A stretch of DNA of 62,574 bases from Candidatus Competibacteraceae bacterium (GCA_016712625.1 JADJQQ010000020.1:1-62574); one strand, 5' to 3'. Counted from the stretch's first letter, positions 16,615 through 24,945 are shown. Notes: a model not told the origin generated them from the sequence alone. Translations and numbers: made by a program.

Positions 16615-18039
16615 TTACTGCTTAACCGCCACAATCCCCTCGTCGGCGCTGCATTCCGCCGTGAGTACAACCACTTTCGCGGCCTTGGCTTGCGCGTCAA
16701 TCGCGGCGCGGTTTGCAGGGTCCAGGCCCTCCCACGCCTCTTGTGGGATGACCAAAAGGCCACCGGTACCCACCGCTTGAATCGCGATGTCCAAGGCGAT
16801 CCGCCACCGTTCTCCGGCTGACAAGTCGGCATAGAAGGTGGCTCCGCGCTTCGTATCCGTCACGAGCCGCCCGTCGATCACGCAGGGGACAAGCTGGAAT
16901 CTCGGCGACGATTTCTGATAGCACCTCATCGGTCTGCTTGGCCTTCTCCGCAGCTCCTTGGCCTCTTCGGCGTACTCCTGGGCGCTCAGCGTCAAGGCGT
17001 CCGCCCGGTCCCGCTGTTGGGCCATGACCTGCTGTTGCGCGGCCTTGGCTTGCGCGGCCTTGGCGGCTTCCAGTTCCGCGGCGGCGTCGGCGAGTGCATC
17101 GGCGGAGGGCGGCTCGACATGCGCTTCCTGGATTTGCCGTTCCAATTCGGCGCGGAGTTTGGCTTGCTCTGCCTGTGCGCCCGCTTCCACCCGCGCGATA
17201 CGCGCTGCTTCCGCGCTCTTTCGGTATTTCTCAAGAGCCTCCTCGTACTGTTGCTTCAACTCCAAGGCATGTTCTTTTTCTTCGAGCGCAATACCAGATA
17301 ACGATTCAGCCTTTTCGTATGCGGCAAAAGCATCAACATCGGGAATAGCCGCCAGCCTCTCCCGCGCCGCCTCGATCCTCACCTTAGCCGCTTCCGACAA
17401 CTCGGACTGCTTTTGCAACGCATCCATCGCCCGCAATGCCGCCGTGACCCGCTCTTGTGCCGCTTTCGGATCGATGGGCGTGTCCAGGTCGCCAGTCATA
17501 GATTCGAGAATAGCCGTCGCCGCCGCTTCATCCTTCGCCGAGAGCTTCTCGTACTCATTCGCGCCGATGTTGAGTCGCTTCCGCAACTCGGCCATGGCCG
17601 CAACTGGATCGTCAAGGCTGAGGCCGTCGAGCAGATTCTCGGGAAACCCGTGCAGGTCGCCCTCGCTGATGTCGGCTTTCGAGAGGCCCACCAGCGCCTT
17701 GATGCGCTTGGCGTCGGCTCGCTCGGGGTCCACAAAGCCGGGGTCCACGAGGTCGGCAATGGAGAGCCTCCCCTCCAGGGTTTCGACCTGGAGTTCCCCT
17801 TGGCGCCGCACCGACCGAGCTACGGTCATGGTGACGCCGGGGACGCTGACCACGCCGCTCTTCGCCATGTCTTTAAGGGGCGGCTTCCCCTTGCCCGTTG
17901 TCGCGGCGCTGACGGCTTCCAAGGCGTGACTCTTGCCGCTGCCGTTGCGCCCGGTGAGCACCACAACCCCGCCCGCTTCCGGGACCGGGATCGTGACGGA
18001 CGCGATGGGTCCGATATTCTTGATCTCAATGTTTTTCAT
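16615..18039 (-). CDS. SMC/RecF-like ATPase
   Basis: 474 residues with Walker A GRNGSGKS at about 30-37, a long coiled-coil centre rich in Ala, Glu and Lys, and an ABC signature LSAGERWR near 410. The Walker B position reads GGLLVIPQEAWEGLD, so the usual Asp-Glu pair is altered. Such proteins act with nucleases or annealing proteins in phage recombination. Between about 16895 and 16950 the expected sequence (KAKQTDEVLSEIVAEIPACP) is in another frame, so two compensating indels are likely. The start has GGAG 9 bp upstream. The gene is 19 bp from the TasA-like start. Confidence 0.75.
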   Translation of the reverse strand: MKNIEIKNIGPIASVTIPVPEAGGVVVLTGRNGSGKSHALEAVSAATTGKGKPPLKDMAKSGVVSVPGVTMTVARSVRRQGELQVETLEGRLSIADLVDPGFVDPERADAKRIKALVGLSKADISEGDLHGFPENLLDGLSLDDPVAAMAELRKRLNIGANEYEKLSAKDEAAATAILESMTGDLDTPIDPKAAQERVTAALRAMDALQKQSELSEAAKVRIEAARERLAAIPDVDAFAAYEKAESLSGIALEEKEHALELKQQYEEALEKYRKSAEAARIARVEAGAQAEQAKLRAELERQIQEAHVEPPSADALADAAAELEAAKAAQAKAAQQQVMAQQRDRADALTLSAQEYAEEAKELRRRPSRPMRCYQKSSPRFQLVPCVIDGRLVTDTKRGATFYADLSAGERWRIALDIAIQAVGTGGLLVIPQEAWEGLDPANRAAIDAQAKAAKVVVLTAECSADEGIVAVKQ

Positions 18040-18084
18040 GGCATCTACTCCACGTCCGGCACCGGGCCAAGAGCGGCCTCGAAT

Positions 18085-18840
18085 TCATCGGCGGTCTGCG
18101 CTTCCGTGTTGCTTGGCCTCGGCATCAATAGCGGCGGCGCGTTCAGCACAGGCGGCTGTCACTGATACACAAACCGGGTCATCTTTTTTCCAACCATAGT
18201 CTCGCTTGGTCTCCTGTAGCCACTTGCGCAACTCAACCTTGTTTTTGATGGCCTCGATCTCGGCATCGAAATCTTGCGACGCGACGGGCGGCGGTGGTTC
18301 GATGGGATTAGGACCGCTGGTTTCAGCTTCTCCTTTGACTTCCACCATATCCTTAACCTCTTCCGGCGTGTACATGCCAGCGAGAACGCCGGGGAATACC
18401 GTTCGGATGCCCTCGGAAATGACGCGAGCGCGAAGCATGGCGCGGGGGAACTTCTTCCACATGTCCTTGCCAGCAAGTTCTGCTTCCTTTGCGGTTTCAA
18501 GCGTCCATGCGACCGTGACCTTTCCGCCCCTGGGATGTGAGAATGTGGCCCTGACTATCTTATCCGTGTAGTCATGCCACTCCACGCTTCCGCCAGCCGC
18601 TTGAAAGCGAGCGAGCATGGTGTCCGCCTTCAGCGTGGGCCGCCCCTGGATGACGTGGTAATCGCGCGCCGCCGTGGCCGGATGCAAGCCCTCGGCTTGC
18701 GAAAGCAGCATCAGCGCGAGGGCCTGAGTCGGATTCTTGACCCCGAATAGGCCGCTTTGCGCGATGACCGTAGCCATTTTCTCCATGTCCGCGTAGGGGA
18801 TCATGGGCGTGGACGGTTGGACGATCATTTCATTGCTCAT
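18085..18840 (-). CDS. RecT-like single-strand annealing protein
   Basis: From ATG 18840 (MSNEMIVQPSTPMIPYADME) it has 251 residues. Typical RecT-type segments are GLFGVKNPTQALALMLLSQA, QGRPTLKADTMLARFQAAGG and FPRAMLRARVISEGIRTVFP. RecT proteins anneal complementary strands during phage recombination. The start overlaps the upstream stop (ATGA). At 18090 an extra C probably truncates it: the next frame reads ADEFEAALGPVPDVE and stops just before the ATPase start, giving a more natural junction. It pairs naturally with the SMC-like ATPase. Confidence 0.65.
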   Translation of the reverse strand: MSNEMIVQPSTPMIPYADMEKMATVIAQSGLFGVKNPTQALALMLLSQAEGLHPATAARDYHVIQGRPTLKADTMLARFQAAGGSVEWHDYTDKIVRATFSHPRGGKVTVAWTLETAKEAELAGKDMWKKFPRAMLRARVISEGIRTVFPGVLAGMYTPEEVKDMVEVKGEAETSGPNPIEPPPPVASQDFDAEIEAIKNKVELRKWLQETKRDYGWKKDDPVCVSVTAACAERAAAIDAEAKQHGSADRR

Positions 18841-19016
18841 TGAGCTTTCTCCCAAGTCGGGCGGGGCGGAATCGCGCCGCGCTGTTCCATCACGTCCACC
18901 ACCAGTTCTGCCAGCGCCTTAAGTGTCAAGGCGTCCAGCGCCGACTGGCTGTAACCCCGTACCGGGTGTCGCGGGTTGCGCCGTGGCGCGTGGATGCGTA
19001 TAATCTTCGTCTGCAT
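18837..19016 (-). CDS. Small basic hypothetical protein, 59 aa
   Basis: It begins MQTKIIRIHAPRRNPRHPVR at ATG 19016 after AGAGGAA; the open extension upstream is not protein-like. Basic N-terminus, helical C-terminus (LKALAELVVDVMEQRG). Its stop overlaps the annealing-protein start, which implies coupled translation. No family recognised. Confidence 0.55.
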   Translation of the reverse strand: MQTKIIRIHAPRRNPRHPVRGYSQSALDALTLKALAELVVDVMEQRGAIPPRPTWEKAQ

Positions 19017-19066
19017 ATCGTCTTTCCTCTTTTTAACCGCTATGGGATGCACTCCTAGCGGTTTTT

Positions 19067-19417
19067 TCATGCACCGAATTCCTTGTGGACATCGCTCGAC
19101 ACGGTGTCCCGAATCATCGGCGCGATGGTGTTTGCGATTATTTGCGCCGCCCTCGCCATTTTCTTCTTGTCTTGGATCGTGGACGCATTGCGCTGCTTCC
19201 AAATCTCGAACAGATAGCGGCGGAATGTTTCGGTAGCGATGTCAGACTGAAATAACTGGTCAAGAACTCGCCCCATGAGCTTTTTCTCAGCATCGCCGTG
19301 GCCGCTGGACATTTCCAAGTCTTGAATTCTGTCAGATATAGCATCGGAAATTTCGATGTCGCGCGCGCTCTCGCGCTCGTGCTCCCAATCATGAAAGTTT
19401 GCCGGAGAGGTGCTCAT
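19067..19417 (-). CDS. Helical hypothetical protein, 116 aa
   Basis: From ATG 19417 (MSTSPANFHDWEHERESARD) with a 4-bp overlap into the preceding stop. The rest is helical and charged (DAEKKLMGRVLDQLFQSD). No known family. It belongs to the recombination/early operon. Confidence 0.55.
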   Translation of the reverse strand: MSTSPANFHDWEHERESARDIEISDAISDRIQDLEMSSGHGDAEKKLMGRVLDQLFQSDIATETFRRYLFEIWKQRNASTIQDKKKMARAAQIIANTIAPMIRDTVSSDVHKEFGA

Positions 19418-19725
19418 AGCCCGCACCACCAGATAACGGCGAAAATTGCCACGGCGGCGACGATGAATATAGCGCCGTTTCGAAGCAACTCGCGGTGCAA
19501 GCGTCTTTCATTTTCACGTTTAATCGCCCCCTCTGGCGCCTTTTTTCCCCCCCTCTGGTGTCTTTTGGATTGATTGGCTCCCCCCCTCCTCCGCTTTCTA
19601 GCCCTCCACTCTATTGCCGCTTTCTGCAATCGGCGCAATGCGAGATTTCTCTCTATCTTGGCGACAATCATTTCCGCCGCGATCCGCTGGCGGGCGGTCC
19701 TGTCTTCAAAAAAGCATGGGTTCAT
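19414..19725 (-). CDS. Small protein with C-terminal membrane segment, 103 aa
   Basis: The ATG at 19725 (MNPCFFEDRTARQRIAAEMI) follows AAGGAGA. The middle is very basic (RARKRRRGGANQSKRHQRGG). The C-terminus is a hydrophobic segment (GAIFIVAAVAIFAVIWWCGL), probably a tail anchor. An early, basic, membrane-anchored protein could act on the host envelope or tether DNA, but nothing further can be read. Confidence 0.55.
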   Translation of the reverse strand: MNPCFFEDRTARQRIAAEMIVAKIERNLALRRLQKAAIEWRARKRRRGGANQSKRHQRGGKKAPEGAIKRENERRLHRELLRNGAIFIVAAVAIFAVIWWCGL

Positions 19726-19738
19726 TTCCGTTCTCCTT

Positions 19739-19777
19739 AAAAAGCCCGCCGGCGGGAGTCGAAACACACCGGCGGGA
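19739..19777 (-). terminator. Leftward rho-independent terminator, copy 1
   Basis: On the minus strand CCCGCCGGTG and CGCCGGCGGG form a 10-bp stem with one G-T pair, then CTTTTT. It lies between the genes at 19792 and 19725 and is nearly identical to a second copy 370 bp away. It probably attenuates rather than ends early transcription. Confidence 0.7.
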
Positions 19778-19791
19778 ATTTCCACCAAAGT

Positions 19792-20091
19792 TTATTCGAC
19801 GAACTTCTTCATCCGCCGGGACGCGGCGGTGAACTCGCTGTAGTCGCCGTCTTCGTCGATAATTCCGATGACCATATCCTTAAAGTCGGAATACTGATTG
19901 CTTCCGACAGAACCGCTCCCGCGAGTCGGCTCTTCAAACCTGACGACGATTCCAAAGGAATTGCAATCCTTGGGCAGAGACGCATTTTTCATGCACTGGT
20001 CTTTCCAAGTGACCAAATCGCCAACATCGAAATCACGAGGCTTATTGATCAGGTCAAACGCGTTGCGCAGTGTCTCGCTTTCAATACTCAT
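19792..20091 (-). CDS. First leftward early protein, 99 aa
   Basis: It starts MSIESETLRNAFDLINKPRD after AAGGAG. Acidic, with strand-rich segments (DVGDLVTWKDQCMKNA, FGIVVRFEEPTRGSGS, MVIGIIDEDGDYSEFT) resembling small beta-barrel phage proteins. No known family. It is the promoter-proximal gene of the leftward operon and lies between two near-identical terminators. Confidence 0.6.
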   Translation of the reverse strand: MSIESETLRNAFDLINKPRDFDVGDLVTWKDQCMKNASLPKDCNSFGIVVRFEEPTRGSGSVGSNQYSDFKDMVIGIIDEDGDYSEFTAASRRMKKFVE

Positions 20092-20108
20092 TGTGTTCGT
20101 TACTCCTT

Positions 20109-20147
20109 AAAAAGCCCGCCGGCGGGAGTCGAAGCGCACCGGCGGGA
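20109..20147 (-). terminator. Leftward rho-independent terminator, copy 2
   Basis: Same stem as the copy at 19739, differing mainly in the loop. It precedes the first leftward gene, so it may terminate a short leader transcript from the divergent control region, an arrangement open to antitermination control. Confidence 0.6.
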
Positions 20148-20213
20148 ATCCACCAAAGGAAGGATGGCCCTCCACCTTGCCGTTGCTGATGTCCAGGGCG
20201 TAGGGTTGGATGA

Positions 20214-20277
20214 AGTTTCACACAATGCAACATACAATGCAAGCCCTCTTGAAAAAAAAGTTGCAGTATGTGAAACT
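20214..20277. promoter_or_regulatory. Paired inverted operators of the divergent control region
   Basis: AGTTTCACACAATGCAAC (20214-20231) is matched in inverted orientation by GTTGCAGTATGTGAAACT (20260-20277); the half-sites agree at 15 of 18 positions. The right copy ends 5 bp before the Cro-like start. They lie between the leftward and rightward operons, the expected place for a repressor operator. A 153-bp stretch to the left (20092-20213) holds only the terminator hairpin. Confidence 0.65.
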
Positions 20278-20282
20278 AGGCC

Positions 20283-20462
20283 ATGAACAGCATATTTGAC
20301 ATGCGGCAAATAGATGTCGCCAAAGCATTAAACCGAGATAGATCAGTCGTTTGTCGCTGGTTTAAGAAACGGAAAATTCCCGTTGCAGAGCTTGAGCGAA
20401 TCGAGACGATTCTTGGCTTTAAGCGCGAAGACGTGCGCCCGGACCTGCCGTGGCGCAAGTAA
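20283..20462 (+). CDS. Cro-like helix-turn-helix regulator, 59 aa
   Basis: It begins MNSIFDMRQIDVAKALNRDR and continues SVVCRWFKKRKIPVAELERI. The segment IDVAKALNRDRSVVCRWFKK is a helix-turn-helix of the Cro/YdaS kind, with the recognition helix around SVVCRWF. It starts 5 bp after an operator half-site, so autoregulation is likely. No matching CI repressor gene is visible nearby. Confidence 0.7.
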   Translation: MNSIFDMRQIDVAKALNRDRSVVCRWFKKRKIPVAELERIETILGFKREDVRPDLPWRK

Positions 20463-20572
20463 GAAAGGCCCATCCAACAGCCGCGTCCAAGCTACCGGGT
20501 CCCTTTTCCCGGATGCCCACGCGCTACGGCTGGGGCCGCTGGACTGATGCCGATGTCCAGGCTGTCGCATAA
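20450..20572 (+). CDS. Possible 40-aa ORF after the Cro-like gene
   Basis: A GTG frame overlapping the end of the Cro-like gene reads MAQVRKAHPTAASKLPGPFS then RMPTRYGWGRWTDADVQAVA. The composition looks protein-like, but there is no ribosome site. It could be a frameshifted extension of a larger gene. The remaining 84 bp up to 20657 show nothing clear. Confidence 0.3.
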   Translation: MAQVRKAHPTAASKLPGPFSRMPTRYGWGRWTDADVQAVA

Positions 20573-20656
20573 GCAGCGAAGAATCGGATAGGGGATTCAT
20601 GGTCCCTCCCGTACCCGGCGGGTAATCCGGGCACTCATACACAACTGGACGCTCAA

Positions 20657-20866
20657 ATGAACCTTGCAAAATTGAAGAAAATGACACTACAAGACGCTGA
20701 GAACGAGTTAAGCAAGCGCGTGTATGCCGCTACTCAGCTTATCGAAGAGCTTGAATACACGAAATCATCAAAAAGATTGAAAAGAATTACAGGGAACGGG
20801 CACCACCTCCGCCAAGTCATTGCAGAATTCGCGGTCAAGCTGCTGCGTGAAAGATGGGAAGAGTGA
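20657..20866 (+). CDS. Small helical protein, 69 aa
   Basis: MNLAKLKKMTLQDAENELSK followed by LEYTKSSKRLKRITGNGHHL; basic and helical, probably nucleic-acid binding. Weak ribosome site. It lies between the control region and the helicase gene, as small replication-region regulators often do. No family. Confidence 0.5.
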   Translation: MNLAKLKKMTLQDAENELSKRVYAATQLIEELEYTKSSKRLKRITGNGHHLRQVIAEFAVKLLRERWEE

Positions 20867-20871
20867 TGCAA

Positions 20872-20909
20872 GAAAAAAAGCCCGCGCCGGTGTGTAGACC
20901 GGGCGGGCC
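20872..20909 (-). terminator. Terminator hairpin facing leftward
   Basis: GCCCGC and GCGGGC with inner CCGGT/ACCGG form a strong stem; on the minus strand it is followed by seven T. It would stop leftward readthrough into the control region. On the plus strand it is only a hairpin before the helicase gene. Confidence 0.5.
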
Positions 20910-20939
20910 AGTTAAGCCAATCTATCAGGAGATTAGCCA

Positions 20940-22372
20940 ATGAGTGATTATAGCGAAAGGCCAAGCATACAACATCCTATTTTTATGGATGTGCCTGGTC
21001 TCGGCGAGGACATGACCTACAATGAATTTCTTAGCAGGAAATCGCAAATCGGCTATGAGTTCGGGTTCGATCCTGTCTGGATGCCGGATTTCTTGTATGA
21101 CTTTCAATCGGCACTTGTCGAATGGTCCTTGAAAAAAGGCCGGTCTGGAATCTTTGCGGATTGCGGGCTAGGTAAGACCCCGATGGAGTTTGTCTGGGCT
21201 GAAAACGTGGCGCGCAAGACCGGAAAAAGGTTTTGATATTGACCGCGCTTGCAGTGTCTTTTCAAATGCTCCAAGAGGCTGAAAAGTTCGGGATTGAACT
21301 AAAGGCGTCCAGCGACGGGACCGCACACCGGATAACAGTTACGAACTATGAGAAGCTCAGCAAGTTCGATCCGTCCGACTTCGCTGGATGTGTCTGTGAT
21401 GAATCCAGCATCCTAAAATCCTTTGATGGCACTCGGCGCGGTGAGATTACCGCATTCATGCGCAAAATCCCATATCGATTGCTGGCCACTGCCACCGCAG
21501 CGCCAAATGACTTTACCGAACTCGGAACCTCTTCGGAGGCATTGGGATTTTTGGGATACATGGATATGTTGAATCGGTTTTTCAAGAATGACTTGAACAA
21601 CTCGGCAACCGGAAGAATGCACGGCGAGGTCATTAAGTGGCGACTGAAAGGACACGCCGAAAAATCGTTCTGGCGGTGGGTCTGTAGCTGGTCTCGATCA
21701 ATCAGGAAACCATCAGACCTTGGATTTGATGACCGCGCTTTTATTCTGCCTGAACTGATCGAACGGCAACATCTTGTTAAGGCAAGCAAGCCGCGTCAAG
21801 ATTTGCTCTTTGAACTGCCGGCAATTGGATTGAAAGAACAGCGAGAAGAGCGGAACAGGACGATCAAGGAACGTTGTCATCAAGTCGCTGATCTTGTGAA
21901 AAACACGGGTGAACCGGCAATTATCTGGTGCAACCTCAACGAAGAGGGAAACTACCTTGAAAGGATTATTCAAGATGCAATTCAAGTTTCAGGAAAAGAT
22001 AACGACGACAAAAAAGAGAGTAAGCTAGTATCCTTTGCGAAAGGCAATGAAAGAGTTCTCATTACTAAGCCGAAGATTGGCGCATGGGGATTAAACTTCC
22101 AGCATTGCTCTCATGTAGTGACTTTTCCGACACATTCCTACGAACAGCATTATCAACTCATTCGTCGTTGCTATCGATTCGGGCAAAAAAAGTCGGTGAC
22201 GGTTGATATTGTATTGACAGAAGGAGATAAGGAAGTTATAAAAAACTTGTCGGCGAAGTCCTCAAAAGCAGATCGGATGTTTCAATCGCTTGTCGCTGAA
22301 ATGAATAACGCCCTGACTATAGAAAAGCAGGGAGACTACACCCTATTGTTAAAGGTTCCGCAATGGCTATAA
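20940..22372 (+). CDS. SNF2-type helicase, split by a -1 frame change
   Basis: Superfamily 2 ATPase. The first 98 codons contain the ATP-binding motif GIFADCGLGKTP. A TGA at 21234 ends that frame, while the -1 frame continues VLILTALAVSF, then CVCDESSIL (motif II), LLATATAAPND (motif III), and the C-terminal ATPase motif LIRRCYRFGQKKSV. Reading -1 at GGA AAA AGG gives KTGKKVLILT, a seamless family-like join. Either a one-base sequencing loss or a frameshift at A-AAA-AGG explains it. The gene overlaps the next methyltransferase by 10 bp, and this pair recurs in proteobacterial phages. It probably acts in replication initiation or remodelling. Confidence 0.75.
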
Positions 22373-23340
22373 AAGACCAAACAATTAACGACAAGTACGC
22401 CATTTACAACGGCGATTGCATCGAGGTGATGGCGGATATTCCTGATAATCGCATTCACTTGTCGGTATATTCTCCACCGTTCGGCGGGCTCTATCACTAC
22501 AGCAGCAACGACAAAGACCTGTCTAATAATGATGATTACGCGGAATTCTTCAAGCACTATGAATTCGTTGTGAAAGGTCTCCATCGAATCACAATGCCTG
22601 GAAGAATTACCGCAGTGCATTGCATGGATGTTCCGACCGGAAATAGCGGGACCGATGCCTTGATTGATTTTACCGGAGATATTATCCGACTGCATATCAA
22701 AAACGGATGGGAATATATCGCTCGCTATTCGATCTGGAAAGAGCCACTCGCGGTTCGCAATCGAACCATGCAAAAGAACTTGGCGCACAAGACTATCGTC
22801 GATGATTCATCTAGGTGCAGCGTGGCCAGCGCAGATTACCTAATCTGTTTCAGAAAGAAAGGAAATAATCCGGTCCCCATAGAACACCCTCAAGGGTTAT
22901 TCGATTATGCGGGAGATCGTAAAATTCCACATGAACTGATGCAGTATCGCGGCTGGAGTGGCAAGCAAACCGAAAACCGCTATAGCCATTGGATATGGCG
23001 GCAGTACGCCAGCGCGTTTTGGGATGACATAAGGATGAATCGTATATTGCCTTATAGAGAGGCAAGAGACAGCGAAGACGAAAAGCATGTTCACCCTTTG
23101 CAACTGGATGTCATTGACCGCGTATTGACGCTATGGAGTAATCCAGGCGAGCGGGTCTTTACCCCGTTTATGGGAGTCGGGTCGGAGGTCTATTGCGCGG
23201 TCATGGCGAATCGTCTCGGAATGGGTGCTGAACTCAAGCCTAGTTATTATCGGCAAGCCATGAAAAACTTGAGAGTCGCTGAACAAGGGCGATGGATCGA
23301 GGAAACGAACGAAGAACTCTTATTTGCCGATGACTACTAA
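22363..23340 (+). CDS. DNA methyltransferase, N4/N6 amino type
   Basis: 325 residues. The catalytic motif IV is SVYSPPFGG near 35-43, and the SAM-binding motif comes late (VFTPFMGVGSEVYCAV), so the order is that of beta-class enzymes. SPPF rather than DPPY favours N4-cytosine, but adenine methylation is not excluded. It overlaps the SNF2-type helicase upstream. No cognate nuclease is adjacent. It probably protects phage DNA from host restriction. Confidence 0.85.
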   Translation: MAIKDQTINDKYAIYNGDCIEVMADIPDNRIHLSVYSPPFGGLYHYSSNDKDLSNNDDYAEFFKHYEFVVKGLHRITMPGRITAVHCMDVPTGNSGTDALIDFTGDIIRLHIKNGWEYIARYSIWKEPLAVRNRTMQKNLAHKTIVDDSSRCSVASADYLICFRKKGNNPVPIEHPQGLFDYAGDRKIPHELMQYRGWSGKQTENRYSHWIWRQYASAFWDDIRMNRILPYREARDSEDEKHVHPLQLDVIDRVLTLWSNPGERVFTPFMGVGSEVYCAVMANRLGMGAELKPSYYRQAMKNLRVAEQGRWIEETNEELLFADDY

Positions 23341-23575
23341 TCATCAAGATGACCTGGAAGCGGTATACCTCCGAACGATACCGCGCCACAACATGCTCAG
23401 CACTGCAATCATGTGCCTTGCTGAGCATGACGTATTGAGACAACTCAAGAAAGATGGCTTGCTGCGCAATTACAAGCAACAGCCTTATTACAGCAGCGGA
23501 TATTGGCATTCAGTGCATGACCGTGATTACCAGTTGATGCTTGATTTAACCGGAAACTTAGACGCGCCATTATGA
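23330..23575 (+). CDS. Hypothetical protein, 81 aa
   Basis: From ATG 23330 (MTTNHQDDLEAVYLRTIPRH), overlapping the methyltransferase end. Continues with LAEHDVLRQLKKDGLLRNYK, a winged-helix-like pattern. Its end overlaps the next start (ATGACT). No family; it may be a DNA-binding accessory protein. Confidence 0.5.
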   Translation: MTTNHQDDLEAVYLRTIPRHNMLSTAIMCLAEHDVLRQLKKDGLLRNYKQQPYYSSGYWHSVHDRDYQLMLDLTGNLDAPL

Positions 23576-24267
23576 CTACTTCTGAAATCATCATAGACTA
23601 TCTACGCGACCATCCTAATTGCAACAGAGGAAATATAGAGAAATCATGCGGGATAAGCACATATCCAGTTAGATATGCGCTTTATGAGTTAATAAAGATT
23701 GGAGTTATAGGAAAATATCAATACGCTAATAACGATTGGCGTTATTTTATTATAGATGAATCGCTGTATAAAAAGAAAAATCCAATTACTGTTAATGAAC
23801 AAATAGCGATTCTTTCTGCTGAAAAATTTGATCAATTTATTCATGAAGTGACTCCAATTATTTCTAATAATCCTGGTAAATCGTCGCTATTTTATGCGGA
23901 AGCTCTTGGAAAGAATTTGCAATCCACGGTTAGGCGGCTAAGATGCATGGAAAACAAGGATATGTTATTTTCAGATACGAGATGGAGACCAGCACCAATC
24001 AGTAATAAAGCGACTTTATGGTGGATAAAAGGCCAAGAGCCTACAGACCTTGATAACATTGATGTTAGTGGAGAACCTCTTAGGAATATTAAAGTAGAAA
24101 AATGTACTAAAACTCTATATAGAAAAGTACAAAAAAACGAGCAATTTATACGAGAGATTCTCTCATTAAGAGAGAAAAAACTAATGGAAAGATTGCAATC
24201 CGAGAATCGTCCAATGCCCATTCCGTCTTACGCGGAATTCTTTAAACGACAAGAAGGTAGGAAATAA
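23572..24267 (+). CDS. Winged-helix hypothetical protein, 231 aa
   Basis: The N-terminus (IIIDYLRDHPNCNRGNIEKS, then CGISTYPVRYALYELIKIGV) reads as a winged helix-turn-helix. A second helical unit near 110-130 (GKNLQSTVRRLRCMEN) is similar in style. The DNA is clearly AT-richer than neighbouring genes, with runs of ATA and AAA codons, which suggests recent acquisition. No family is recognised. Possible replication or transcription regulator. Confidence 0.55.
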   Translation: MTTSEIIIDYLRDHPNCNRGNIEKSCGISTYPVRYALYELIKIGVIGKYQYANNDWRYFIIDESLYKKKNPITVNEQIAILSAEKFDQFIHEVTPIISNNPGKSSLFYAEALGKNLQSTVRRLRCMENKDMLFSDTRWRPAPISNKATLWWIKGQEPTDLDNIDVSGEPLRNIKVEKCTKTLYRKVQKNEQFIREILSLREKKLMERLQSENRPMPIPSYAEFFKRQEGRK

Positions 24268-24268
24268 A

Positions 24269-24553
24269 ATGGCTGAGTATTACACGAATGAAAGCGCCGC
24301 TCACCTCCTTCTCTCCATGACAAGGATTGTCGAGAAGCCGGAAGACTGTGAAGCATTACGGAAATGCTTGAATAAAGCGGTTGAAAATGTGGCGCTAGAA
24401 AGAGACAAAGAAATTGATAAGCTGAAAAGATACCAATCAAAACTAATAAAAAGGGTATTGTATTTAAGTCAACTATGTTTACATATAGTTGAAGATGATC
24501 TTTCTAAAAAAGACGTTCTTTATAGCGTATTTTGCCCAACTCCAGATGAGTGA
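24269..24553 (+). CDS. YTNESAA-motif protein, copy 1, 94 aa
   Basis: MAEYYTNESAAHLLLSMTRI opens the protein; the first 40 residues match the next gene's N-terminus. The C-terminal half differs and is helical (KLKRYQSKLIKRVLYLSQLC). AT-rich. Unknown function; the shared N-terminus suggests a common partner-binding module. Confidence 0.55.
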   Translation: MAEYYTNESAAHLLLSMTRIVEKPEDCEALRKCLNKAVENVALERDKEIDKLKRYQSKLIKRVLYLSQLCLHIVEDDLSKKDVLYSVFCPTPDE

Positions 24554-24558
24554 AAACA

Positions 24559-24945
24559 ATGCTTGAACATTACACCAATGAATCAGCCGCCTCGCTACTT
24601 CTTGAAGTCACTGGAATTCAAGAGACGCCAGAAAATTGTAGCGGATTGGCGGCCTGTTTGAATGCCGAAATTGCCAAGATACAATCCATCTATACTCCGA
24701 GTGATAAGAGAATCGATGTTGGGGATTACGTCAAAATAGATATTGGTGGTGGGTGGTATGCAGATGGTATTGTCGATCATGTTCCATGCAAAATCAGCGA
24801 TTGTTGGATTATTATCGAAGAGGATGGATTACCTCGCTATTGTTATGACCCCCCATCGCTTAAGCTGGTTAGGAAAGGAGAAAATCAACAATGCACACTA
24901 GAACAGAACTCTATATTATGCGGGAGTTTAAAACTCAAGCATTAA
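24559..24945 (+). CDS. YTNESAA-motif protein, copy 2, 128 aa
   Basis: From ATG 24559, MLEHYTNESAASLLLEVTGI shares its N-terminal module with the preceding gene. The C-terminal part is strand-rich (VGDYVKIDIGGGWYADGIVD) and looks like a small beta-barrel. A GTG at 24550 could add three residues. Tandem duplication followed by fusion to different C-terminal domains is the simplest reading. Confidence 0.55.
   Translation: MLEHYTNESAASLLLEVTGIQETPENCSGLAACLNAEIAKIQSIYTPSDKRIDVGDYVKIDIGGGWYADGIVDHVPCKISDCWIIIEEDGLPRYCYDPPSLKLVRKGENQQCTLEQNSILCGSLKLKH

Noticed and set aside
16958..17929. 323-aa plus-strand ORF
   Set aside because: Ser/Ala-rich antisense shadow of the coiled-coil ATPase gene.
20214..20462. 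Evidence for a temperate lifestyle
   Set aside because: A Cro-like gene and operators exist, but no integrase, CI repressor or attachment site is recognisable in the window.
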